Shown here: positions 1 to 5,440 of the stretch, piece after piece | Layout of the letters: each line of letters opens with the position of its first letter | Numbering within the stretch: the stretch's first letter is position 1 | Origin: an uncultured Pseudomonadota bacterium | GTDB taxonomy: Bacteria > SAR324 > NAC60-12 | Assembly (NCBI GenBank): GCA_913052275.1 | Contig: CAJXDX010000092.1 | Span: 1 to 6,914, forward strand | Direction: 5' to 3' | Length of the DNA stretch: 6,914 nucleotides | Notes under the pieces: generated by a model | The model's input: only the letters and a program-made list of their open reading frames with translations | Told to the model about the DNA's origin: nothing | Databases searched by the model: none | Position numbers and translations under genes: made by a program

Positions 1-521
1 AAAAAACAGTCCGGAGTTATGATTTTAACAATTTGTTTATCAAACCCAAGAGCTCCGGCTAGGGACAATGGTCCGTATGTTTTGCCTGATTCCGGTATAG
101 CACAAAGTCTTTCTGCAACCTCCAGCTGAATCATGACAGTAAAAGATTTCCATGCATTGCGTACCGGCAGCAACTTCAGCAGCAGTGCAGTTGCAATATT
201 GTAGGGCAGATTTGCTACTAATTTTGCAGGAAACTTTATTAATTTATCAAATACATTAATTTCAAGTTTCATCACATCATGCTCAAGCAATGTGAAGTTT
301 TTTTCTTTCTCGAACTTTTTTCGCAATTCATCACATAGATCCGGATCAATTTCAACAGCTGTGACTGAAGCATTAATATTTAACAATGACTGGGTAAGCA
401 TTCCATAACCAGGGCCTATTTCCAAAATATGATCTCCATGTTGAACATCAGCAGCCTGAACAATTGATTCTGCAATACTTTTGCTTTTAAGAAAATGCTG
501 ACCCCACTTTTTTTTTGCCAT
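1..521 (-). CDS. rsmA: Ribosomal RNA small subunit methyltransferase A (KsgA/RsmA), C-terminus cut by window edge
   Basis: Read on the minus strand from ATG at 521-519, the frame stays open for 173 codons to the left edge, so the last third (roughly 90 residues) is missing. The family dimethylates two adjacent adenosines in the 3'-terminal helix of 16S rRNA using S-adenosylmethionine, late in 30S assembly. Visible motifs are the N-terminal motif X (WGQHFL, residues 6-11), the SAM-binding motif I (ILEIGPGYG, 32-40), the acidic end of strand 2 (VEIDP, 56-60), EHD at 80-82, and the diagnostic catalytic NLPYNI at 104-109. The stretch YGPLSL at 149-154 is the usual conserved block before the substrate-binding C-terminal domain. 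The start is chosen because motif X lies a few residues inside, as in the family. No Shine-Dalgarno sequence is evident upstream. The gene is divergent from moaA, with 318 bases between the start codons. The identification is secure; only completeness is unknown. Confidence 0.96.
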   Translation of the reverse strand, partial: MAKKKWGQHFLKSKSIAESIVQAADVQHGDHILEIGPGYGMLTQSLLNINASVTAVEIDPDLCDELRKKFEKEKNFTLLEHDVMKLEINVFDKLIKFPAKLVANLPYNIATALLLKLLPVRNAWKSFTVMIQLEVAERLCAIPESGKTYGPLSLAGALGFDKQIVKIITPDCF

Positions 522-587
522 TGTAATTTTGAATTTAATGACTGTGTTCCAAGATGAATAATAGTTCCATAAAAAACGTTCAATGCA

Positions 588-603
588 GAAAAACAGGTTT
601 TTC
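588..603. repeat. Short inverted repeat in the rsmA upstream region
   Basis: GAAAAA (588-593) and TTTTTC (598-603) are perfect inverted arms around CAGG. The repeat lies 67 bases upstream of the rsmA start, in the divergent intergenic region. It could be a protein-binding site or a weak hairpin in the rsmA leader. In AT-rich sequence such a match can arise by chance, and no function is shown. I found no convincing promoter for rsmA: TTGAAC at 583-578 on the minus strand is followed by TATTAT at 563-558, but the 14-base spacing is too short. Confidence 0.3.
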
Positions 604-678
604 AACTGACAAATTTACCTTAGAGACAGTCGCTGATAAAAGCAAATTCTTGAATCAAAAAGTTTTTTGCAAAAGTTC

Positions 679-707
679 TTGACTTAATTTTAAATATGAA
701 ATACGAT
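679..707 (+). promoter_or_regulatory. Candidate sigma70-type promoter for moaA and its leader
   Basis: TTGACT at 679-684 matches five of six bases of the -35 consensus. After a 17-base spacer, TACGAT at 702-707 matches four of six bases of the -10 consensus. Transcription would begin near 713-716, giving a leader of about 125 bases before the moaA start at 840, a length suited to a structured regulatory RNA. A perfect 5-bp inverted repeat (CGATT 704-708, AATCG 712-716) overlaps the -10 and the expected start site and could be an operator. This is consensus matching only; no transcript start is known. Confidence 0.5.
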
Positions 708-738
708 TTCCAATCGCAAAAACTTAAATCTCAATCAA

Positions 739-839
739 TCTCCGATTCGCTGATACCTAAAGTATAAACCATGGTTTGGCGAGCGATAGGGTAGACAGGG
801 AAACCGGTCTGCCTCCCGACTTTGGAAAGGAGACCTTTC
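739..839 (+). ncRNA. Structured moaA leader, candidate molybdenum-cofactor (Moco) riboswitch
   Basis: The leader directly abuts the moaA start codon. Its clearest element is a hairpin at 790-813: a 7-bp stem (790-796 with 807-813, one U-G pair), an A-G mismatch, two G-C pairs and a GAAA tetraloop at 800-803. TCTCC (739-743) can pair with GGAGA (829-833), closing the element as a basal stem and masking the ribosome-binding site. CTCC (813-816) can pair with the same GGAG (829-832). A 6-bp hairpin (825-830 with 834-839, loop AGA) also hides it immediately before ATG. Such mutually exclusive pairings suit translational control. Moco riboswitches are known upstream of moa genes and contain a GNRA-capped stem, so position and form fit. 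I assign the class from memory of the motif, without a covariance-model score, and the exact boundaries are inferred. Confidence 0.55.
826..832 (+). promoter_or_regulatory. moaA ribosome-binding site, start-deciding
   Basis: AAAGGAG lies seven bases before ATG at 840. It is the only strong Shine-Dalgarno sequence in the window. It supports ATG 840 over the in-frame TTG at 822, which precedes the site and would place it inside the coding region. The site is self-complementary with the flanking CCTTTC (834-839) and with two upstream CTCC segments, implying that access is regulated. Confidence 0.8.
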
Positions 840-1787
840 ATGATAGACCAGCACGGTCGAAACATTAATAAACTCCGTATTTCTTTAAGTGAAGTTTGCA
901 ATATGGCTTGCACATATTGTGTCACAAGCCTGAGCGATCATAAGCGTTCCCCGGATGAATTAAATGCTGATCAGATGTTGTATCTGGTCCGATTGCTAAA
1001 AGAAAATGCAGGAATTGAAAAAGTACGCCTGACCGGAGGAGAGCCCCTGCTGCATTCGGAAATAGTTAAAGTAATTTCAGGCATTAGTGAAATGGGTATA
1101 AAAAGTATAGGCCTAACTTCTAATGGACAATTGCTTGCCAGGAAAGCCAAAGCTCTTGCTGAGGCAGGTCTTAAAAACGTAAACATAAGTCTTGACTCCC
1201 TTGACCCTGAAAAATTTAAGCTACTGGGAAGAGTTGGGAAACTTCATAAAACTTTGGAAGGCATTGAAGCATGTTTAAAATATGGTCTGTTGGTAAAAAT
1301 TAACATGGTAGTTATAAAGGGAGAAAATGAAGATGAGATAGTGAATATGCTTGAATACGGAGTGGACCGGGGTGTTGAAGTACGCTATCTGGAATTAATG
1401 GGAATGGGGCCGCTGTATAAAAAAGATGATTTTAAACTGATAGATATGCATGAAATTCTAAGGAGAATCTCAAAAAAATACTCTGTTCAACCTGTTTCTG
1501 CAGATTCTGATTCTACTTCACTTCGTTACTGGGTTCCAGGAGGATTCTTTGGTATTATTCCAAATAATAGTGCACCGTTTTGTTCCACCTGTTCCCGTCT
1601 GCGTCTTACTTCTGACGGCCAGCTAATAGGCTGTTTAAGTAATCCTTCACCTGTCTCAATACGTCATTTACTAAATCATACTGATCCGGAAGAAACTCTA
1701 CAAAAACTAGTTAAAAAATCTATTTCCTTCAAACAGGATGCAGCCTTCACAGGCTCTTCTCTTGTCATGTCCCGCGTGGGAGGCTAG
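840..1787 (+). CDS. moaA: GTP 3',8-cyclase MoaA (molybdenum cofactor biosynthesis)
   Basis: Complete 315-residue radical-SAM enzyme. With MoaC, the family converts GTP to cyclic pyranopterin monophosphate, the first step of molybdopterin synthesis in the cytosol. The N-terminal 4Fe-4S/SAM motif CxxxCxxC is C20, C24, C27, preceded by LRIS (12-15), whose Arg is conserved in MoaA. Other radical-SAM features are LTGGEP at 64-69, TSNG at 93-96 and NISLDSL at 115-121. The second, GTP-binding cluster is formed by C248, C251 and C265, with RLRL at 253-256. The protein ends in Gly-Gly, the C-terminal tail required for MoaA activity, which separates it from other radical-SAM families. It is slightly shorter than the usual 325-330 residues, and YCV replaces the usual YCMP after the third cysteine. 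ATG 840 is chosen over TTG 822 because of the ribosome-binding site at 826-832. No other moa, moe or mob gene is in the window. Regulation through the structured leader is inferred. Confidence 0.93.
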   Translation: MIDQHGRNINKLRISLSEVCNMACTYCVTSLSDHKRSPDELNADQMLYLVRLLKENAGIEKVRLTGGEPLLHSEIVKVISGISEMGIKSIGLTSNGQLLARKAKALAEAGLKNVNISLDSLDPEKFKLLGRVGKLHKTLEGIEACLKYGLLVKINMVVIKGENEDEIVNMLEYGVDRGVEVRYLELMGMGPLYKKDDFKLIDMHEILRRISKKYSVQPVSADSDSTSLRYWVPGGFFGIIPNNSAPFCSTCSRLRLTSDGQLIGCLSNPSPVSIRHLLNHTDPEETLQKLVKKSISFKQDAAFTGSSLVMSRVGG

Positions 1788-1792
1788 CCCAC
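1776..1792 (+). other. GC-rich stem-loop spanning the moaA stop codon
   Basis: GTGGG (1776-1780) and CCCAC (1788-1792) form a 5-bp stem around a 7-base loop that includes the TAG stop. It is not followed directly by a T run; the nearest T tract is 1821-1826, so it is not a typical intrinsic terminator. It may stabilise the mRNA 3' end or be incidental. Confidence 0.25.
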
Positions 1793-1814
1793 AATCAAAA
1801 CGCAACCGTAACAC

Positions 1815-1843
1815 TTGCACTTTTTTCCCGCTTTCTGTAAAAG
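1815..1843 (+). promoter_or_regulatory. Weak candidate promoter for the glutamate-synthase-like gene
   Basis: TTGCAC at 1815-1820 and TAAAAG at 1838-1843 are separated by 17 bases. They match the sigma70 consensus at four of six positions each. This would leave a leader of about 65 bases containing the inverted repeat at 1863-1886. The similarity is modest and the call is tentative. Confidence 0.25.
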
Positions 1844-1862
1844 ATACAGTTAAACTTTCGCC

Positions 1863-1886
1863 CAGACTATAGCTTAATTTAGTCTG
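1863..1886. repeat. Inverted repeat upstream of the glutamate-synthase-like gene
   Basis: CAGACTA (1863-1869) and TAGTCTG (1880-1886) are perfect 7-bp arms separated by ten AT-rich bases, ending 29 bases before the start codon at 1916. It could be an operator or an mRNA hairpin in the leader. There is no T run after it, so it is not a terminator. Function is unknown. Confidence 0.4.
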
Positions 1887-1915
1887 TAACTGCCTAAACT
1901 CTCGGGATATTATTC

Positions 1916-3499
1916 ATGCGCACATTATTTCTGCAAACCTCTGTTGTGGTACTCACCATTAATGTGGTTTCATACTTTTATCTTCCACAAGTTCTGTGGT
2001 CAATGATTTTCTTTGGCCCCCTGATCATACTGGGACTGTTCGATATTACACAAAAATCACATTCAGTTCTTCGAAACTTCCCTGTGCTGGGACACATGAG
2101 ATATTTACTTGAAGAAATCAGGCCGGAAATGTATCAGTACTTTGTTGAATCCGATACAAGCGGGCGGCCATTCAACCGAGAACAGAGAAACGTTGTTTAT
2201 CAGCGTGCGAAAAATGTCAGAGACACCACTCCTTTCGGAACAGTAGAAAATGTTTATGAAACAGGCTATGAATGGGTTAATCACACATTAAGTCCGAAAC
2301 AAATAGATTATTCTGATGTAAGTATAAATATAGGGGGACCAGACTGCAAACAACCTTATTCTGCCAGCCTGCTTAATATTTCAGCCATGAGTTATGGGGC
2401 ACTGAGCAAAAACGCAGTAATAGCTTTAAATCAAGGAGCTAAGATGGGAGGCTTTGCTCACAATACCGGAGAGGGTGGTCTTAGCCCCCATCATCTACAT
2501 GGTGGTGATCTTATCTGGCAGGTTGGTACAGGTTATTTTGGCTGCAGAGATAAAGAGGGAAATTTTAATCCTGATACATTTGCAGAAAGAGCGAACAATG
2601 AGCAGGTAAAAATGATAGAAATAAAACTCTCACAGGGTGCAAAACCTGGTCATGGAGGGATACTTCCTGCTGCAAAGCTTACTAAAGAAATAGCTGAAAT
2701 TCGTGATGTACCAATGGGTAAAGATGTTAATTCTCCCCCAGGACACACAGCTTTCTCCAATCCATTGGAACTGATGGAATTCATCAAAAAGTTAAGGGAC
2801 TTGTGTGGAGGTAAGCCTATTGGATTTAAATTGTGTGTGGGCAAGCGCAGGGAATTTATTTCTATTTGCAAAGCAATGCATGAAACCGGAATTACCCCTG
2901 ATTTTGTAACTGTGGACGGCGGTGAAGGAGGTACAGGAGCAGCCCCTATGGAATTTTCAAATCATATCGGGACACCTCTGGTTGAGGGGTTGATTTTTGT
3001 ACACAATGTTCTGGTAGGATTTGACCTGAGAAAGAAGATAAAAGTGATCAGCAGCGGGAAAATGACATCAGGATTTGGACTGGTCAAGAGACTTGCTTTA
3101 GGAGCCGATATCTGTTATTCAGCACGTGGAATGATGATGGCGCTTGGATGTATTCAAGCTCGAAAATGCAACTCGAACGTTTGTCCTGTAGGCGTAACAA
3201 CACAAAATCCAAAATTGACGTGGGCTCTTGTTCCAGAGGAAAAAAGCAAGCGAGTCTATAATTTCCACCAGAACACCGTAAAAAGTGCTTGTGAAATAAT
3301 GGGAGCAATGGGCCTGGAAAAAACGGAAGACCTCAAGCCCTGGCATTTGATGCGCCGGATTGAGGCTTATGAAATTCGGAATTTATCTGAAATATATGAA
3401 TTTATAGAAGAAGGCTCCCTGCTTAAAGATCCCAAACCAGAGAGCTATGCTCGTGCATGTGACGCGGCACGTGCAGATAGTTTTACTGAAACCAGTTAA
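1916..3499 (+). CDS. Membrane-anchored FMN-binding glutamate synthase-like protein (GltB FMN domain only)
   Basis: This 527-residue protein contains the FMN/iron-sulfur synthase domain of glutamate synthase without the N-terminal glutaminase domain or the C-terminal beta-helix of true GltB. Two hydrophobic segments (about residues 4-23 and 27-42) suggest an N-terminal membrane hairpin. A conserved family block follows (RYLLEEIRPEMYQYF, 62-76). The TIM-barrel domain shows SAMSYGALS near 156-164, NTGEGG at 183-188 and the FMN-phosphate-binding DGGEGGTGAAP at 334-344. C412, C418 and C423 have the C-x5-C-x4-C spacing that binds the 3Fe-4S cluster in GltB, followed by PVGVTTQNP. The length is normal for the stand-alone FMN-binding glutamate synthase family, whose substrate is not established; glutamate formation is not proven. 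Without a glutaminase domain it would need another ammonia source or another reaction. It starts 128 bases after moaA with no clear ribosome-binding site. Cofactor and fold assignment are firm; the physiological role is open. Confidence 0.9.
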   Translation: MRTLFLQTSVVVLTINVVSYFYLPQVLWSMIFFGPLIILGLFDITQKSHSVLRNFPVLGHMRYLLEEIRPEMYQYFVESDTSGRPFNREQRNVVYQRAKNVRDTTPFGTVENVYETGYEWVNHTLSPKQIDYSDVSINIGGPDCKQPYSASLLNISAMSYGALSKNAVIALNQGAKMGGFAHNTGEGGLSPHHLHGGDLIWQVGTGYFGCRDKEGNFNPDTFAERANNEQVKMIEIKLSQGAKPGHGGILPAAKLTKEIAEIRDVPMGKDVNSPPGHTAFSNPLELMEFIKKLRDLCGGKPIGFKLCVGKRREFISICKAMHETGITPDFVTVDGGEGGTGAAPMEFSNHIGTPLVEGLIFVHNVLVGFDLRKKIKVISSGKMTSGFGLVKRLALGADICYSARGMMMALGCIQARKCNSNVCPVGVTTQNPKLTWALVPEEKSKRVYNFHQNTVKSACEIMGAMGLEKTEDLKPWHLMRRIEAYEIRNLSEIYEFIEEGSLLKDPKPESYARACDAARADSFTETS

Positions 3500-3681
3500 T
3501 TATTAACTGTTGAAATAGTGTTATAGACTCGATTATTCATAACAATTTCAGAAATAAAAGCTTTTAAGTAATATTCTTTTGGATCAGTTAGCAACTGATA
3601 GTATTTAGTAAGTGATCTCCCTGTCCTGGAATCACAAACCTGCGTTCCCATGATTTCATCTGCAGGGGAATATTTAATCAT
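3496..3681 (-). CDS. Possible small hypothetical protein, 61 residues
   Basis: A minus-strand frame of 61 codons fills most of the 274-base gap between two plus-strand genes. Its stop overlaps the stop of the glutamate-synthase-like gene in the shared TTAA. The predicted protein is soluble and mixed charge, with a Tyr-rich centre (KYYQLLTDPKEYY, residues 26-38) and no recognised domain, signal peptide or membrane segment. Codon use is AT-rich in third positions, like the neighbours, and the composition looks protein-like. Against it, no ribosome-binding site is well placed; GGAAGG lies about 18 bases upstream of the ATG. A small inverted repeat overlaps the start codon. It could be a chance ORF in non-coding sequence. 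No function can be suggested. Confidence 0.35.
   Translation of the reverse strand: MIKYSPADEIMGTQVCDSRTGRSLTKYYQLLTDPKEYYLKAFISEIVMNNRVYNTISTVNN
3583..3599. repeat. Perfect 7-bp stem-loop inside the gap after the glutamate-synthase-like gene
   Basis: ATCAGTT (3583-3589) and AACTGAT (3593-3599) are perfect arms around AGC. It lies within the possible small minus-strand ORF and 84 bases after the upstream plus-strand stop. No T run follows on either strand, so it is not a standard terminator. It may be a weak processing or termination structure or an incidental repeat. Confidence 0.3.
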
Positions 3682-3692
3682 TAAAGATTAAA
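3673..3692. repeat. AT-rich overlapping inverted repeats upstream of the ThDP-enzyme gene
   Basis: TTTAATC (3673-3679) and GATTAAA (3686-3692) form a 7-bp inverted repeat with a 6-base centre. Within it, TTTAAT-C-ATTAAA (3673-3685) is a second symmetric unit. AATCATTAA at 3676-3684 recurs at 3742-3750, about 30 bases before the ThDP-enzyme start. The arrangement could be a pair of regulator sites between the possible small ORF and the operon start, but in such AT-rich sequence it may be chance. Confidence 0.25.
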
Positions 3693-3773
3693 AAAACTAC
3701 CTTCCAAAATTTATGTTTGAGTGTTTTTAACTTCATTTCTCAATCATTAATCAACCAATTTTGTTAACAGTCT

Positions 3774-5414
3774 ATGAAAGCATCTGATTTATTTGTAAAA
3801 GCCCTGGAAGAAGAAGGCGTTGAACATATCTTTGGTATTCCAGGAGAAGAAAACCTTGATCTTCTCAACTCACTCAGGGACTCATCAATCAAGCTAATCT
3901 TGACACGACATGAACAGGCAGCCGGGTTCATGGCATCCACATATGGACGTCTGACCGGGAAGACAGGTGTGTGCTTGTCAACACTGGGACCAGGAGCAAC
4001 AAATCTGGTCACTGCCGCTGCGTACGCACAGCTGGCAGCAATGCCAATGGTGATGATTACTGGACAAAAACCAGTGAAATACAGTAAACAGGGTAAATTC
4101 CAGATTGTGGATATTGTTGAGATGATGCGCCCTTTGACTAAATTTACTCAGACTATAGTCAGCGGGAACAATATCCCCCCTCTGGTCAGGGAAGCATTCA
4201 GAATCTCTCAGGAAGAGCGTCCGGGTGCAGCACATTTGGAGTTGCCTGAAGATGTTGCAAGTGAGGAAACATCTGCCAAACCTTTACCTCGAAGCCGTGC
4301 TCGCAGGCCCATTGCTGAAGAAAAGGCTGTCAAGCAGGCAGTTGAAATGATTGAAAAGGCAAAAAACCCCCTGCTGCTAACAGGTGCAGGATCAAACAGG
4401 AAAATGCCTTCGCGAATGTTAAGAGCATTTGTTGACAAAACTAAAATCCCATTCATCAGTACACAAATGGGGAAGGGCGTGCTTGATGAACGTGATCCTC
4501 TGTATTTGGGTAATGCAGCTCTTTCTTCAAACGATTTTTTGCATAGAGCAATAGATAAGTCAGACCTGATAATTAACGTGGGACACGATGACATTGAAAA
4601 ACCTCCTTTTTTTATGGAACAGAACTCTTTTCAGGTGATTCATGTTAATTTCTCTTCAGCGGAAGTTGATCCGGTTTATTTCCCGCAGCTGGAGGTTATT
4701 GGTGATATCGCAAACAGCATCTGGCAGATTAAGGAAAGGATTATGCCTCAAAACACATGGGATTTTTCATACTCAATGAAAGTCAAAAAAGCAGTTGAAT
4801 CCCACTTGCTTGAAGGCGCGGATGACCCTCGTTTTCCTATGCTGCCGCAGAGACTGGTTGCAGATGTACGAAAAGCTATGCCAGCAAACGGAATTATTGC
4901 ATTGGATAACGGGGTTTATAAAATCTGGTTTGCACGAAACTACAAGGCTTATGAGCCAAACACTGTTTTACTGGACAATGCTCTTGCTACGATGGGTGCA
5001 GGGCTACCTTCCGCAATGGGAGCACATATGGTTTACCCTGAGCGGAAAGTAATGGCAATTTGCGGAGATGGTGGATTCATGATGAATGCCCAGGAACTTG
5101 AGACAGCCGTACGTCTCAAAATGAATTTAATATGTCTTATCCTAAGGGACGACTCATACGGAATGATACGCTGGAAACAGGCAAACATGGGATTTGAAGA
5201 TTTTGGTCTTGAATTCGAAAATCCTGATTTTGTCAAGTTTGCTGAATGCCATGGTGCAAGGGGGTATCGAGTAGAAAAAACAGAGGATTTCGTGCCGTTG
5301 ATTGAAAAATGCAATAATACGCCAGGAGTTCATTTAGTGGAGCTTCCAGTAGATTATTCTGAAAACGATCATATCCTGAATCATGAAATTAAGGAACGCA
5401 GCCAAAAAATATAA
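3774..5414 (+). CDS. Thiamine-diphosphate enzyme, acetolactate synthase large-subunit type
   Basis: Complete 546-residue ThDP-dependent enzyme. The closest named activity is acetolactate synthase, which decarboxylates pyruvate and joins the acetaldehyde unit to a second 2-oxoacid. The N-terminal PYR domain has FGIPG (20-24), the cofactor-activating E47 in RHEQAAGFMA, LGPGATN (71-77) and ITGQKP (95-100). The central domain has VGHDDIEKPP (269-278), resembling the catabolic AlsS GYDPVEY block and not the FAD-type AHAS GxRFDDR. The PP domain has MGAGLPSAMGA (407-417) and GDG (431-433). D432 and D459 are in the metal-ligand positions, spaced 27 residues as in AlsS. PVDYSEN near the C-terminus also recalls AlsS. 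R458 replaces the usual Asn, and K468 occupies the acceptor-specificity position (Trp in AHAS, Gln in AlsS, from memory). No small regulatory subunit gene follows; instead a flavoprotein gene starts 26 bases on. ATG 3774 has no clear ribosome-binding site. Pyruvate condensation is likely but not certain; other ThDP decarboxylase or lyase roles are possible. Confidence 0.88.
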   Translation: MKASDLFVKALEEEGVEHIFGIPGEENLDLLNSLRDSSIKLILTRHEQAAGFMASTYGRLTGKTGVCLSTLGPGATNLVTAAAYAQLAAMPMVMITGQKPVKYSKQGKFQIVDIVEMMRPLTKFTQTIVSGNNIPPLVREAFRISQEERPGAAHLELPEDVASEETSAKPLPRSRARRPIAEEKAVKQAVEMIEKAKNPLLLTGAGSNRKMPSRMLRAFVDKTKIPFISTQMGKGVLDERDPLYLGNAALSSNDFLHRAIDKSDLIINVGHDDIEKPPFFMEQNSFQVIHVNFSSAEVDPVYFPQLEVIGDIANSIWQIKERIMPQNTWDFSYSMKVKKAVESHLLEGADDPRFPMLPQRLVADVRKAMPANGIIALDNGVYKIWFARNYKAYEPNTVLLDNALATMGAGLPSAMGAHMVYPERKVMAICGDGGFMMNAQELETAVRLKMNLICLILRDDSYGMIRWKQANMGFEDFGLEFENPDFVKFAECHGARGYRVEKTEDFVPLIEKCNNTPGVHLVELPVDYSENDHILNHEIKERSQKI

Positions 5415-5440
5415 TAACTATACAAGAGAGAATTCCCTTG

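Noticed and set aside
766..777. 12-bp perfect palindrome AAACCATGGTTT in the moaA leader as an operator
   Set aside because: It lies inside the predicted structured RNA, where pairing with other leader segments is a simpler explanation; as a hairpin its loop would be too small for full pairing.
822..839. Upstream in-frame TTG start for moaA adding six residues
   Set aside because: The strong Shine-Dalgarno AAAGGAG lies inside this extension and is correctly spaced for ATG 840, and the extension carries no family sequence.
731..925. 64-codon minus-strand frame across the moaA leader and gene start
   Set aside because: It overlaps the structured leader and the first radical-SAM codons on the opposite strand, has no ribosome-binding site and looks like a shadow.
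1815..1830. T tract at 1821-1826 as part of an intrinsic terminator after moaA
   Set aside because: The only GC-rich hairpin nearby (1776-1792) is almost 30 bases away from the T run, so the two do not form a terminator.
4208..4594. 128-codon open frame on the minus strand within the ThDP-enzyme gene
   Set aside because: It lies wholly antisense to a coding region with clear ThDP-enzyme motifs; its translation shows no recognisable domain and is explained as a shadow frame.
5438..5440. TTG one codon before the flavoprotein ATG as start
   Set aside because: ATG at 5441 is adjacent and directly precedes the conserved N-terminal strand; a TTG one codon earlier is less likely.
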